From an uncultured Muribaculaceae bacterium (lineage in GTDB: Bacteria; Bacteroidota; Bacteroidia; Bacteroidales; Muribaculaceae), in assembly GCA_910587355.1 (NCBI GenBank), contig CAJUKF010000015.1, positions 1-52,335 of the forward strand: a stretch of 52,335 bases of DNA, written 5' to 3'. Positions 8,563-16,564 of this stretch are shown here, piece by piece. Positions within the stretch are counted from its first letter, which is position 1. Every line of letters begins with the position of its first letter. The translations under genes were made by a program, and so were the position numbers. The notes under the pieces were generated by a model, which saw only the letters and a program-made list of their open reading frames with translations, made no database searches and was not told the origin of the DNA.

Positions 8563-9603
8563 TTGACAAAAATATTCTACTTAATTAAATTTAACAAACA
8601 CAATAAGACAATGAAAAACAGATATATAGATGCTTTTTCACGGCTCAAAGAGGGATTATCTAAAGTTTCAAGACTTTATGATATAAATATTATAAGTCTA
8701 TATTGGGATGCGGCAAAATGCTTTATTCGGTATGGCGTTACCCCTAATGAATACTTAGGTTGGCGCTTTTATCAGCTTTCCCACTTAGAAAGGTCTCGAT
8801 TCTATACCGCAAGAGATAGCCGCAGATGGGAACAGCGCTTCAATGACCCCAATTATGCAGATTACTTCAATCAGAAACAATTAACTAACAAAAAATTCCG
8901 CGAATTTATAAAACGAGATTGGTTGTATACCAAGGATTGTCATGAAAATGATATTAAAAAATTCCTTGTCACCCATCCTAAAGTAATTGTTAAGCCGATT
9001 GGTCTTTCATCTGGCAGAGGAATACATGTTGCTAATAATGAAAATGTTCAAGAACTAATGAAGGGTGATTATCTACTTGAAGAATTCATAGTTCAACACT
9101 CTCGAATGTCTATTCTAAATGAATCGTCGGTAAATTCAATACGCATTTATACACTAAAAACACTAGATGGAAACATAAAGATTTGCTCTGCTCCACATGT
9201 ATATATTGAAAATGATGTAATATTTTTAAGTGCATCCATCCGTGTAGGAGGTGTCGGTTCAGAAGTTGACAATTATCACGCTGGAGGGATAGGCTACCCT
9301 ATAGAAATACAAACTGGGGTAGTGTCAGGCGCCGGTACAACTATTTCTGGTGAAAAAGTTCTTTATCATCCGGGGAGCGGTGCTAAAGTCATAGGTTTTG
9401 AGATTCCTAATTGGAAACAATTAGTACAATTCGTAATTCAACTGTGTCATGTCGTCCCCAAGGCACGGCTTATTGCATGGGATATTGCCGTCCTCGAAAA
9501 TGGCTTTGAACTCATTGAAGCAAATTACGATGGTGACCCTGGTTTTATGCAAGCTCCTACCCAGACAGGAAAGAAGAAAATTATAATACATAATTACAGA
9601 TGA
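8563..9603 (+). CDS. Sugar-transfer associated ATP-grasp protein
   Basis: Up to 346 residues resembling the sugar-transfer associated ATP-grasp family. Recognisable parts are VIVKPIGLSSGRGIHV (ATP-binding lysine and glycine-rich loop), YLLEEFIVQHSRM, SVNSIRIYT and, near the C-terminus, LIAWDIAVLENGFELIEANY, which supplies the acidic Mg-binding residues. It differs from the TupA-like ATP-grasp earlier in the cassette, so the locus holds two distinct ligase-type enzymes. The start is uncertain: TTG at 8563 lies 4 bases after the previous stop and gives a protein-like N-terminus, while the first ATG is at 8611. The 3' end overlaps licD by 4 bases. Substrate unknown. Confidence 0.8.
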   Translation: MTKIFYLIKFNKHNKTMKNRYIDAFSRLKEGLSKVSRLYDINIISLYWDAAKCFIRYGVTPNEYLGWRFYQLSHLERSRFYTARDSRRWEQRFNDPNYADYFNQKQLTNKKFREFIKRDWLYTKDCHENDIKKFLVTHPKVIVKPIGLSSGRGIHVANNENVQELMKGDYLLEEFIVQHSRMSILNESSVNSIRIYTLKTLDGNIKICSAPHVYIENDVIFLSASIRVGGVGSEVDNYHAGGIGYPIEIQTGVVSGAGTTISGEKVLYHPGSGAKVIGFEIPNWKQLVQFVIQLCHVVPKARLIAWDIAVLENGFELIEANYDGDPGFMQAPTQTGKKKIIIHNYR

Positions 9604-10481
9604 GAAATCTAATGAAAAACCAGGATGATTCCTGGGGCATCCTCGGATTACAAAACTGTATATTAAATATAGCTAAATATTTTGATGAGTTTTGTGAAGA
9701 AAGAGGCATTGACTATTGTCTCATGGGAGGCAGTGCTCTTGGAGCAATCAGACATAAAGGTTTTATTCCATGGGACGATGATTTGGATGTTTTCATGCGT
9801 CCAGATGAATTTGAAAAATTTAGGACTGCTTTTAAAAAAGAAGGTGATACGACTTCGTACTATCTTCAAGAGTGGGGTGGGAATTCAGAACATGTGACAT
9901 TCGCAAAACTTCGTTTGAATTGTTCTTATTATCAAGAAAGTGTTTTTGATAATCATGACATTCATAAAGGTGTATTTATTGATATCTTCATACTTCATAA
10001 TTGTCCCGATTCAATGATTGGGCATTTGTGGCAATATTTTTGGTCTCGATATTTAGTCCTGAAATCATTAGCAAACAGGAATTATAAGCGCCATGGGAGA
10101 TTAGGGAATTTAATACTAAAACCATTGAAATGGTTACCCAAACGAGCATTTGTTGATTACGCAATCAAACAAATATATAAGAGTAACGCTAAAAAAACTA
10201 AATATTATTGTCATTATCTTGGACGTGCAGGATATTCTAAAGGCTTATATAGAAGTGAATATTTTAAATACTCAAAAAGAGTACCTTTTGAAAATATAAC
10301 CTTAAGAGTTCCTGGACGCGTTGAAGATTACCTTACTGAAAGGTGGGGAGATTACATGAAAATCCCCTCTAAAGAAGAAATAGCATATTTTCAACATTCA
10401 TCTAATTGGAGTGTTTCAAAGCCTTTTGATGGATTTAATGTTGAGAATAAATATTCTGATGAAGTTAATCTGATTTCTTAA
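9600..10481 (+). CDS. LicD-family phosphotransferase
   Basis: 293 residues with the LicD nucleotidyltransferase-fold signature: MGGSALGAIRHKGFIPWDDD followed by LDVFMRPDEFEKF around residues 42-75, where GGS and the DDDLD triad are the nucleotide and metal site. Further on, KGVFIDIFIL is also typical. LicD proteins transfer phosphocholine or other alcohol phosphates from CDP donors to glycans. Together with the TagD-like enzyme two genes upstream this suggests a phospho-alcohol substituent on the repeat unit. It starts in the ATGA overlap with the ATP-grasp gene and is the last gene of the A+T-rich cassette; two bases separate its stop from the G+C-rich sugar transferase gene. Confidence 0.9.
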   Translation: MRNLMKNQDDSWGILGLQNCILNIAKYFDEFCEERGIDYCLMGGSALGAIRHKGFIPWDDDLDVFMRPDEFEKFRTAFKKEGDTTSYYLQEWGGNSEHVTFAKLRLNCSYYQESVFDNHDIHKGVFIDIFILHNCPDSMIGHLWQYFWSRYLVLKSLANRNYKRHGRLGNLILKPLKWLPKRAFVDYAIKQIYKSNAKKTKYYCHYLGRAGYSKGLYRSEYFKYSKRVPFENITLRVPGRVEDYLTERWGDYMKIPSKEEIAYFQHSSNWSVSKPFDGFNVENKYSDEVNLIS

Positions 10482-10483
10482 TA

Positions 10484-11095
10484 ATGATTCTCAAATACAT
10501 TTTTGACCGCGCGATGGCTTTCATCGGGCTATTGATTTTATGGCCTGTTTTGCTCGTTGTGGCAATTCTTATCAAGGTGAAAATGCCGGGAGGTCCGGTG
10601 ATTTTCAAGCAGAAGAGGGTGGGACGTGACGGCAAGCTTTTTACGATGTATAAGTTTCGCTCGATGACGGTGGGACACGGCGGTTCATCGGTATCTGTTG
10701 CCGGCGAAAGCCGTATAACGCCACTCGGCGCCAAACTGCGGCACTACAAGCTTGATGAACTTCCTGAACTTTGGAATGTCCTTATCGGCGACATGAGTTT
10801 TGTCGGCCCTCGACCGGATGTACCCGGTTATGCCGACCAATTGAAAGGTGCGGACCGAGACGTTCTTAAACTCCGTCCCGGAATCACAGGGCCAGCTTCG
10901 CTCAAATATCGTGATGAAGAGGATTTGCTTGCCGGAAAAGAAGACCCGCAGAAATATAACGACGAGGTGATTTTTCCCGACAAAGTACGCATAAATCTCT
11001 ATTATCTGCATCATTATTCATTTTTAAAAGACATTGAAATGATATTCTGCACCGTACTGGGCAGAAGAATGAAATATGATAACGAAATAATATAA
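10484..11095 (+). CDS. Undecaprenyl-phosphate sugar-1-phosphate transferase (PglC-like initiating enzyme)
   Basis: 203 residues, the size of the monotopic PglC-type transferases. An N-terminal re-entrant hydrophobic segment (residues 8-30) precedes FKQKRVGRDGKLFTMYKFRS and the catalytic region KLDELPELWNVLIGDMSFVG followed by PRPDV, where the Asp-Glu pair of LDE is catalytic in PglC. It starts repeat-unit assembly by loading a sugar phosphate onto undecaprenyl phosphate. Codon use is G+C-rich, in sharp contrast to the gene that ends two bases upstream, so this gene appears to be the conserved flank of the exchangeable cassette. The neighbouring aminotransferase suggests an amino-deoxysugar such as a bacillosamine or FucNAc4N derivative as first sugar (inference). 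Confidence 0.92.
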   Translation: MILKYIFDRAMAFIGLLILWPVLLVVAILIKVKMPGGPVIFKQKRVGRDGKLFTMYKFRSMTVGHGGSSVSVAGESRITPLGAKLRHYKLDELPELWNVLIGDMSFVGPRPDVPGYADQLKGADRDVLKLRPGITGPASLKYRDEEDLLAGKEDPQKYNDEVIFPDKVRINLYYLHHYSFLKDIEMIFCTVLGRRMKYDNEII

Positions 11096-11099
11096 CCTT

Positions 11100-12368
11100 A
11101 TGAGTGAACGCATACTCCTTTGTCTGGCTCACATGAGCGGCAAGGAACAGGATTTTATAAAGGAGGCTTTCGACTCCAACTGGGTGGTGCCTCTCGGTCC
11201 GAATGTCAACGGATTTGAGAAGGACCTCGAGGATTTTGTCAACGCACGCGGCGAGGGACAGGCACCCCTTGAAAAGAAAGTGGTGGCACTCTCCGCCGGT
11301 ACTGCAGCCGTGCATCTGGCGCTGATTGCCTGCGGGGTAAAGCCGGGCGACGAAGTGCTCGTGCAGTCGTTCACGTTCTGCGCGTCGAGCCACCCGATTG
11401 CTTACCTCGGCGCCACGCCGGTGTTTGTCGACTCAGAGCGCGAGACATGGAACATGGACCCGGAGCTGCTCGAAGAAGCCATCAAAGACCGCATTGCAAA
11501 GACCGGACGTAAGCCGAAGGCGATTGTTCCCGTGGCCCTCTACGGCATGCCTTACAGGATTGACCGCATCATGGAGATTGCCGACCGCTACGGGATTCCC
11601 GTGGTCGAGGACGCCGCCGAAGGATTCGGCTCGCGTTTCAACGGTCAGGTACTCGGCACTTTCGGCCGCTACGGCGTGCTGTCGTTCAACGGCAACAAGA
11701 TGATTACCACCTCGGGGGGAGGCGCGCTGATTTGTCCCGATGCAGACGCCGCACGCGAGATTCTGTGGTATGCCACCCAGGCCCGTGAGAGTTATCCCTA
11801 CTATCAGCACGAGGCTATCGGCTACAACTACCGCATGAGCAACATATGCGCAGGCATAGGTCGCGGCCAGATGACGGTTGCCGACGAGCATATTGCGCAT
11901 CACCGCCATGTGCAGGCACTCTACGAGGAACTTCTTAAAGACGTCAAGGGAGTAACGGTGCACAAGGCCCCCTCGCCCGAATTCGACTCGAACTACTGGC
12001 TCTGCACGGCTACGATTGACCCTGAGCTCAGAATCAAGGGTCAGGAAAACGCATACAAGAAAGTGATTACAGGGGCCGTAGGCGGGGCTGCCGGGGTGAC
12101 ACACACCGTCGAATCGGCCACCACCGACTGCCAGCCCAACGACAACGTGGAGGCTCTGCGCATGTATCTCGACGCTGCAGGCATCGAAAGCCGTCCGCTG
12201 TGGAAACCGATGCACCGGCAGCCTGTCTACAAAGACGCACCGGCCTATGTCAACGGCGTAAGCGAGAGCCTCTTCAAAGTCGGCATCTGTCTTCCCGCCG
12301 GCCCGTGGGTATCGGACGAGCACGTTCGTTATATCGTCTCGAAAATCAAAGAGGCTATCGAAGAGTAA
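11100..12368 (+). CDS. DegT/DnrJ/EryC1/StrS aminotransferase (PglE-like)
   Basis: 422 residues of the sugar-nucleotide aminotransferase family. LSAGTAAVHLALIACGVKPG is the cofactor-phosphate region, VEDAAEGFGSRFNGQVLGT contains the PLP-ring Asp (about residue 171), and SFNGNKMITTSGGGAL carries the Schiff-base lysine at residue 200. The C-terminus has RPLWKPMHRQPVY, the usual substrate end. A stretch of about 30 residues around GAVGGAAGVTHTVESA interrupts the C-terminal domain and is longer than in textbook members. It most likely aminates a dTDP- or UDP-4-keto-6-deoxysugar made by a dehydratase outside the window. It lies 4 bases after the PglC-like gene and is equally G+C-rich; no PglD-type acetyltransferase is adjacent. 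Confidence 0.92.
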   Translation: MSERILLCLAHMSGKEQDFIKEAFDSNWVVPLGPNVNGFEKDLEDFVNARGEGQAPLEKKVVALSAGTAAVHLALIACGVKPGDEVLVQSFTFCASSHPIAYLGATPVFVDSERETWNMDPELLEEAIKDRIAKTGRKPKAIVPVALYGMPYRIDRIMEIADRYGIPVVEDAAEGFGSRFNGQVLGTFGRYGVLSFNGNKMITTSGGGALICPDADAAREILWYATQARESYPYYQHEAIGYNYRMSNICAGIGRGQMTVADEHIAHHRHVQALYEELLKDVKGVTVHKAPSPEFDSNYWLCTATIDPELRIKGQENAYKKVITGAVGGAAGVTHTVESATTDCQPNDNVEALRMYLDAAGIESRPLWKPMHRQPVYKDAPAYVNGVSESLFKVGICLPAGPWVSDEHVRYIVSKIKEAIEE

Positions 12369-12460
12369 GGATAATAGCTGAGGACTGCCATAGCTCCTCT
12401 CGGCAATAATTCACGGGTAGCATGCGTTATCTATATACATAACTATAAAACCCTGAAATT

Positions 12461-12979
12461 ATGAAAAAACTTTTTCTGTTAATTGCCTTAATCAGCATTA
12501 CATTCGCCGCCAAAGCACAAGCCTATGTAGGCGGTACGCTGGGAATCGCTGTAGAACACGCAAGCGCTGACGGCGAGTCTGCCACAAACTCCGCTTTTAC
12601 CGTAGCCCCTGAGGTAGGTTACTACTTCAATAAGACATGGGCACTGGGAGCCTCTGTAGGGGTTAAGTATCAGAATATTTCAGATATCGGTATAACCACG
12701 GTTTCGGTACTTCCGTATGTGCGCGGAACTTTTGCACGCGCAGGTGTTTTTGACTTTTTTGGAGAACTTGCAATGGGCTATTCTCACGAATCTGCCGAGG
12801 GTTATGGTGTCGGTGGTTTTGTCGCTGGAATCCGACCGGGCTTCGCCGCACACTTCAACGACACTTTCTCGCTCATCGGCCGCACGACATTGTTCAGCTA
12901 CAGCCATTATGATGGCGTCAACGGCGTCGGTTTTGCCATCAACAGTAATCTTGAGTTAGGCGTGCAATTCACATTCTGA
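12461..12979 (+). CDS. Small outer-membrane beta-barrel protein
   Basis: 172 residues. A clear signal peptide (MKKLFLLIALISITFAAKAQ, cut after the Ala-Lys-Ala stretch) leads into a barrel of alternating amphipathic strands such as VAPEVGYYFNKTWALGASVG, and the chain ends in a strand with terminal aromatic residue (LELGVQFTF), as required for BAM assembly. It fits the OMP_b-brl/OmpX-like family of 8-stranded porin-fold proteins. It stands alone, 92 bases after the polysaccharide locus, and is closed by a strong terminator. Function unknown beyond an outer-membrane location. Confidence 0.85.
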   Translation: MKKLFLLIALISITFAAKAQAYVGGTLGIAVEHASADGESATNSAFTVAPEVGYYFNKTWALGASVGVKYQNISDIGITTVSVLPYVRGTFARAGVFDFFGELAMGYSHESAEGYGVGGFVAGIRPGFAAHFNDTFSLIGRTTLFSYSHYDGVNGVGFAINSNLELGVQFTF

Positions 12980-13005
12980 CAAATCCTATACTTTTTTAGT
13001 CAACA

Positions 13006-13043
13006 CGAGGCTGTGCACTTCAAAATGCACAGCCTCGTTTTTA
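13006..13043 (+). terminator. Rho-independent terminator after the beta-barrel gene
   Basis: A 12-bp perfect stem (CGAGGCTGTGCA at 13006-13017, complement at 13026-13037) with an 8-base loop is followed by TTTTTAT. It lies between convergent genes. The T-run is only on the plus-strand side, so it mainly serves the outer-membrane protein gene. Confidence 0.92.
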
Positions 13044-13081
13044 TTTCATAAGCCTCTGCTCAGAAAGCAGAAACTTCCAAA

Positions 13082-14845
13082 TTATTTCATGAAAGCTTTG
13101 ACCATCATTATTTCGCGGTCGTTTGTATTTATTATTTTATAGGAGCCGGCGGCGGCTGAGATGACAAGGGTTTCAGCATAACCGAGGGTGAATTTAGCGC
13201 CCCCGGCGGTTTCAACAACGGCGCTGTCGCCTTCAACGAGATTGAGCACATGGCATTTGCCTTCTGTTTTCACTTCTACTTTCGAACCGATTTTGTAACG
13301 GTGTACGTCGTATGAGTGATTGGCATGAGTCGGAAGATGCCACAGTTCCCAGTCCGCGCCTTTTTCAAGCAGAGCAGGATGTGATACGAGTTCCCGGACC
13401 ACTTTCTCACCTTTGCGGTCGAAATAAAGATTATCCATGGCACGGGTTATATTCAGCGGCCTGGGACGTCCGTCAAGGTCAAGTGAAAGCCAGTCGTACA
13501 TCTTGAATGTAAAGATGTAAGGTGTCGTGCTGATTTCCAATACAAGATTATTACGGCCCGAACTGTGCAGTGTGCCCGGCGGAATAAGATAGAGCCCGTG
13601 TTTCTCCGATTTTTCAGAATTGATGTAGCGCGGCACGTCGAGAGGCGTGCCTTTTTCATAACTTTCGGTCAGGGCCGCTCTGAATTTTTCCGGCTCGATG
13701 TCGTCTTTAAATCCAAGATAAACCACGGCATCATCTTTCGTATCGAGAATATAATATGTCTCTTCCTGAGTAAGTACTTCGCCGAAATTTTTGCGGATAT
13801 ATTCACGGCGCGGATGACACTGGATTGAGAGGTTATTGCCGTCGAAATTATCGAGGTAGTCCATGCGTATAGGGAATTCATCGCCATACTCTTCATAGCA
13901 GTCCTTACCTACAACGTCCTCGCCGCATTGATACATCACTGAGTCAAATGATACTTCAAGCATCGTGTTATCGCTGCTGAAGATGATGCCGTTCTCCGGG
14001 ACAATCAGCTCGAAAGACCAAGCATAATTCGGCACATCATAGGGTAGTGCAGGAATATGCTCCCTTATCCATTGTCCTCCCCATGCACCGGGTTCAAACC
14101 AGGGACGCACACGGAAACCGTTCCGTCCAAGGCGCGACAGACCTTTGCGAATCGTTTCGCCGTGAGCCCATGTAATTTCATTCTCGCGCTGTCCGTCGAC
14201 ATAAATATCAATATCGGGCAGAAGCTGTTTTTTATGTTTATTGAGCACAACCCAGTCGATGAAATAAAACCTCTTGTACATCTTCTTAGGCGCATCGGGA
14301 TGCACAGCTCCTAAATTGGTGATGCTGCCGCTGCGCGCCCGGAACTGGATTTCATTTTTGGGAATGTCGATATAAACGACAGTGGCATCCCAACCCGCGA
14401 GAGAAGCGCCCTCACCTATCAGAATATTCAGTTCAGCCTTCTCATCGGGCCTGATTGAGCGAAGTTTGTCGATATCAAAGAAGCCGGCTAATCCGAGTTG
14501 TGCCCTGAAGCCGAAAAGCGGGTCGTCGCCGCCCAGATATGGCTCAATGAGTTTATCTATATCTTCCGGAGACTTCATTGCTGCCGATGTGCGCCACCAC
14601 AAGGCATGTACTCCCGACTTTATCAGTTCCTTGTTGAGTTCACGGGCGAAATCATCGAATCTTACGCCGCCATATCCGTCAATAACGACATTACGGTATC
14701 CTTTTATGGATTGTGCCAGCGACTCATAGCCCGAAAAGATTTTATCGACTCCGAGGTCATGCACCGGATATGGGTCATAGTTTCCGGGCTGTTCGGTTTT
14801 GACAACCGGCAGAACGTATTGAGTAGTCTTTCTGATTGCAGACAT
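13082..14845 (-). CDS. Type I mannose-6-phosphate isomerase-like protein with degenerate N-terminal kinase-like domain
   Basis: 587 residues in two parts. Residues 1-210 look like a nucleoside-kinase-like domain whose P-loop position reads VVIDGYGGVRFDDFA, lacking the GKS/T of Walker A, so ATP binding is doubtful. Residues 250-587 form a cupin-type isomerase with likely metal ligands in SIQCHPRREYI, LTQEETYYIL and IPPGTLHSSG, the Q-H-E-H set of type I phosphomannose isomerases. It should interconvert mannose-6-phosphate and fructose-6-phosphate in the cytosol. It lies 17 bases downstream of the ROK kinase, a natural partner that would phosphorylate mannose. Length and fusion are unlike classical ManA (about 320-390 residues); a related sugar phosphate remains possible. 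Confidence 0.78.
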   Translation of the reverse strand: MSAIRKTTQYVLPVVKTEQPGNYDPYPVHDLGVDKIFSGYESLAQSIKGYRNVVIDGYGGVRFDDFARELNKELIKSGVHALWWRTSAAMKSPEDIDKLIEPYLGGDDPLFGFRAQLGLAGFFDIDKLRSIRPDEKAELNILIGEGASLAGWDATVVYIDIPKNEIQFRARSGSITNLGAVHPDAPKKMYKRFYFIDWVVLNKHKKQLLPDIDIYVDGQRENEITWAHGETIRKGLSRLGRNGFRVRPWFEPGAWGGQWIREHIPALPYDVPNYAWSFELIVPENGIIFSSDNTMLEVSFDSVMYQCGEDVVGKDCYEEYGDEFPIRMDYLDNFDGNNLSIQCHPRREYIRKNFGEVLTQEETYYILDTKDDAVVYLGFKDDIEPEKFRAALTESYEKGTPLDVPRYINSEKSEKHGLYLIPPGTLHSSGRNNLVLEISTTPYIFTFKMYDWLSLDLDGRPRPLNITRAMDNLYFDRKGEKVVRELVSHPALLEKGADWELWHLPTHANHSYDVHRYKIGSKVEVKTEGKCHVLNLVEGDSAVVETAGGAKFTLGYAETLVISAAAGSYKIINTNDREIMMVKAFMK

Positions 14846-14862
14846 AATTTATTGTGCATTTA

Positions 14863-15759
14863 TTACTTATCAAAGAATAAAGCGGCGGCTCCAATCAATG
14901 CCGCACGGTCGAAGAGCGAGGACTGGAAAACTTCTATACTCTTATCGGTTTTTGCGAAAACCGCTTTCATAGCAGGCCGGAAGAGATTGAGTGAACGGCT
15001 GATATTTCCGCCTAACACCAGCGTCGACGAGCCGAAACGTTCCATGACAGGAATGATAAAACTCGCGAGCCGGGAACCGAACTCGTCGAAAACACGACGT
15101 GCCGCGGCATCACTTTCATATCTGGCGGCCACGTCCTTTGCGCCATGAAGTTTCACGCCGGTAAGCTCACTGTAACGTCCTATAATCCAGCGGGTAGAGA
15201 ATGCATCATCGGCAATCGAACCGTCGAAGGGCAATTTATATACCCAGCCATTTGCAGGCACAGTGTCTCCGGTCTCTACAAGCTGCCTGTTTCTGACGAA
15301 ACCTGAGCCTACCCCGGTGCCCAATGTGAGCGCCACTACATCGGACCTGTCACGCGCGCTTCCACCGAGCGCTTCACCCAAAGCAAAAGCCGAAGCATCG
15401 TTGACAAAGCGGATTTCCTTTGCTTCGCTTCCGGAGAGACGGCTATGTATGGCCATGCGCACATCAAGTCCGAACAAGTTATCAAACTTGTTCACATCTT
15501 TAATGAGACTTATGCCTCTATGGTAGTCGAACGGCCCAGGCAATGCCATACCTACTCGATTTACGTCATGGGGGAAAGCTGAGAGTGTGTCAATAATATT
15601 TCCGCACCATGCATCAATAACAGTGCAGGCATCCGCCTTGCTGTCAATGTCAGTGACAATCGGGTCCGTGACCGCATTTCCGCTCGCGAGGTCTATCACC
15701 GCGGAACTGATATGGCTTCCTCCGACATCGGCACCAACGGCATACATTCTGTTGTCCAT
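14863..15759 (-). CDS. ROK-family sugar kinase (probable mannokinase/hexokinase)
   Basis: 298 residues of the ROK fold without a DNA-binding domain, so a kinase rather than a repressor. VGADVGGSHISSAVIDL is the N-terminal ATP phosphate loop, RFVNDASAFALGEALGG holds the catalytic Asp, and LTLGTGVGSGFV is the second phosphate-binding loop. The Cys-rich zinc motif of many ROK kinases (CxCGxxGC) is absent. In an operon with the mannose-6-phosphate isomerase-like gene, opposite a GH92 mannosidase and a transporter, it probably phosphorylates free mannose (inference). The start lies 18 bases after the end of the GH92 remnant, showing that the operon was once GH92-ROK-isomerase. Confidence 0.85.
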   Translation of the reverse strand: MDNRMYAVGADVGGSHISSAVIDLASGNAVTDPIVTDIDSKADACTVIDAWCGNIIDTLSAFPHDVNRVGMALPGPFDYHRGISLIKDVNKFDNLFGLDVRMAIHSRLSGSEAKEIRFVNDASAFALGEALGGSARDRSDVVALTLGTGVGSGFVRNRQLVETGDTVPANGWVYKLPFDGSIADDAFSTRWIIGRYSELTGVKLHGAKDVAARYESDAAARRVFDEFGSRLASFIIPVMERFGSSTLVLGGNISRSLNLFRPAMKAVFAKTDKSIEVFQSSLFDRAALIGAAALFFDK

Positions 15760-15777
15760 AACTTCGTAATTAAGCTG

Positions 15778-16234
15778 TTATTCCACGCCCCAGTTTTCAT
15801 AGGGCTCGCTGTCTAAAGACAGAATCAGAGTGCAGGAAACCAACCACTTTCGGGCTGCCATTGTCCGGAATCTCATTTACGGCGATACCTGAGCCATCGC
15901 TGAATTTAAGAATTCCTCCGGGTATAGGACAATTTATCTCAGGACGTTCATATATAATCACCTTGTTTACTGCAACCGGTGTATCCCAGTCGAGTTGTAT
16001 CCACGGATAATCAATCTGTCCCCAGAAAGTCAAGCCGCTTCCCGAGACCCATTCGCCGGCGTTCTTTACTCTTATTTTAACGTCGGTCGCTTTACCGGCA
16101 TCAGAATCGGCATCGCGGCTCGATGATGCGGTAACTTTGGCCGAAGCGGCGATATTGTACGGAGACGCTTGGCCTGATATTGCAAACAATGATGCCGCAC
16201 ACAGCAGCATTACCTTAATTAAAAACCTTTTCAT
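15778..16234 (-). pseudogene. Remnant of a GH92 alpha-mannosidase: signal peptide and F5/8 domain joined out of frame to the GH92 C-terminal tail
   Basis: The open frame from 16234 encodes a signal peptide (MKRFLIKVMLLCAASLFAIS) and a discoidin-type module (ATDVKIRVKNAGEWVSG, FWGQIDYPWIQLDWDTPVAV, LKFSDGSGIAVNEIP) but stops at 15797 after only about 145 residues, inside the F5/8 fold. In the next frame the DNA reads TLILSLDSEPYENWGVE and stops at 15778. The intact GH92 nearby ends ELVLVMGPEPNENWGVE, so this is the tail of a second GH92. The whole catalytic domain, roughly 600-700 codons, is missing and the two ends are joined out of frame near 15830. It keeps a good promoter and may now serve only as leader for the ROK and isomerase genes. 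Confidence 0.82.
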
Positions 16235-16286
16235 AGGTGTGTTTTCTCTCTGCAGGAAGATGAATTATAGCGTGGATAAATTGATT

Positions 16287-16312
16287 TGTTCATACATTAC
16301 GGCACAAAGTTA
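16287..16312 (-). promoter_or_regulatory. Promoter and putative operator of the ROK-isomerase arm
   Basis: On the minus strand a perfect Bacteroidota -7 element, TAACTTTG (16312-16305), is followed 6 bases later by AATGTATGAACA (16298-16287). The same 12 bases follow the -7 element of the divergent GH92 promoter. No clear -33 box was found. The predicted leader to the pseudogene start is about 60 bases. Confidence 0.65.
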
Positions 16313-16497
16313 TACATAATTTCTGATTTTGCATTCCTTTTATGTAAAAAAAGTTGTGTCACCTGGGCGTTTTACACTACGCGCTACTTGTCAATAACTT
16401 AAATATAATCGGCAAGATTTTGGCCAAATTCCTTTAAAAAACTTCTCACGGCAACATTTGCAAAAATTCCTTTTCATAATGAAAACTTAGCCGATTA

Positions 16498-16548
16498 TTT
16501 GCATGAATAAGATTTTTTTAGTTACTTCGCGGCACAAATGTATGAACA
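16498..16548 (+). promoter_or_regulatory. Promoter and putative operator of the GH92-GntR-MFS arm
   Basis: TTTG at 16498-16501 (-33), a 20-base spacer and TTACTTCG at 16522-16529 (a weaker -7 element), then 7 bases, then AATGTATGAACA at 16537-16548. Transcription should begin near 16535, which makes the ATG at 16538 an unlikely start and supports 16565. The 12-base motif is shared with the divergent promoter and contains TATG-AA-CATA, a near-palindrome suited to a GntR dimer. The remaining bases 16313-16497 of this 330-base gap hold no gene. Confidence 0.6.
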
Positions 16549-16564
16549 TAGCAATAAATCAATC

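Noticed and set aside
11433..12323. 296-residue open frame opposite the aminotransferase gene
   Set aside because: Antisense shadow; no family resemblance, and the sense gene has the complete PLP motif set.
15472..15493. 9-bp inverted repeat (GAACAAGTT/AACTTGTTC) in the ROK gene
   Set aside because: At this arm length one or two are expected by chance in 52 kb, and it lies in normal coding sequence.
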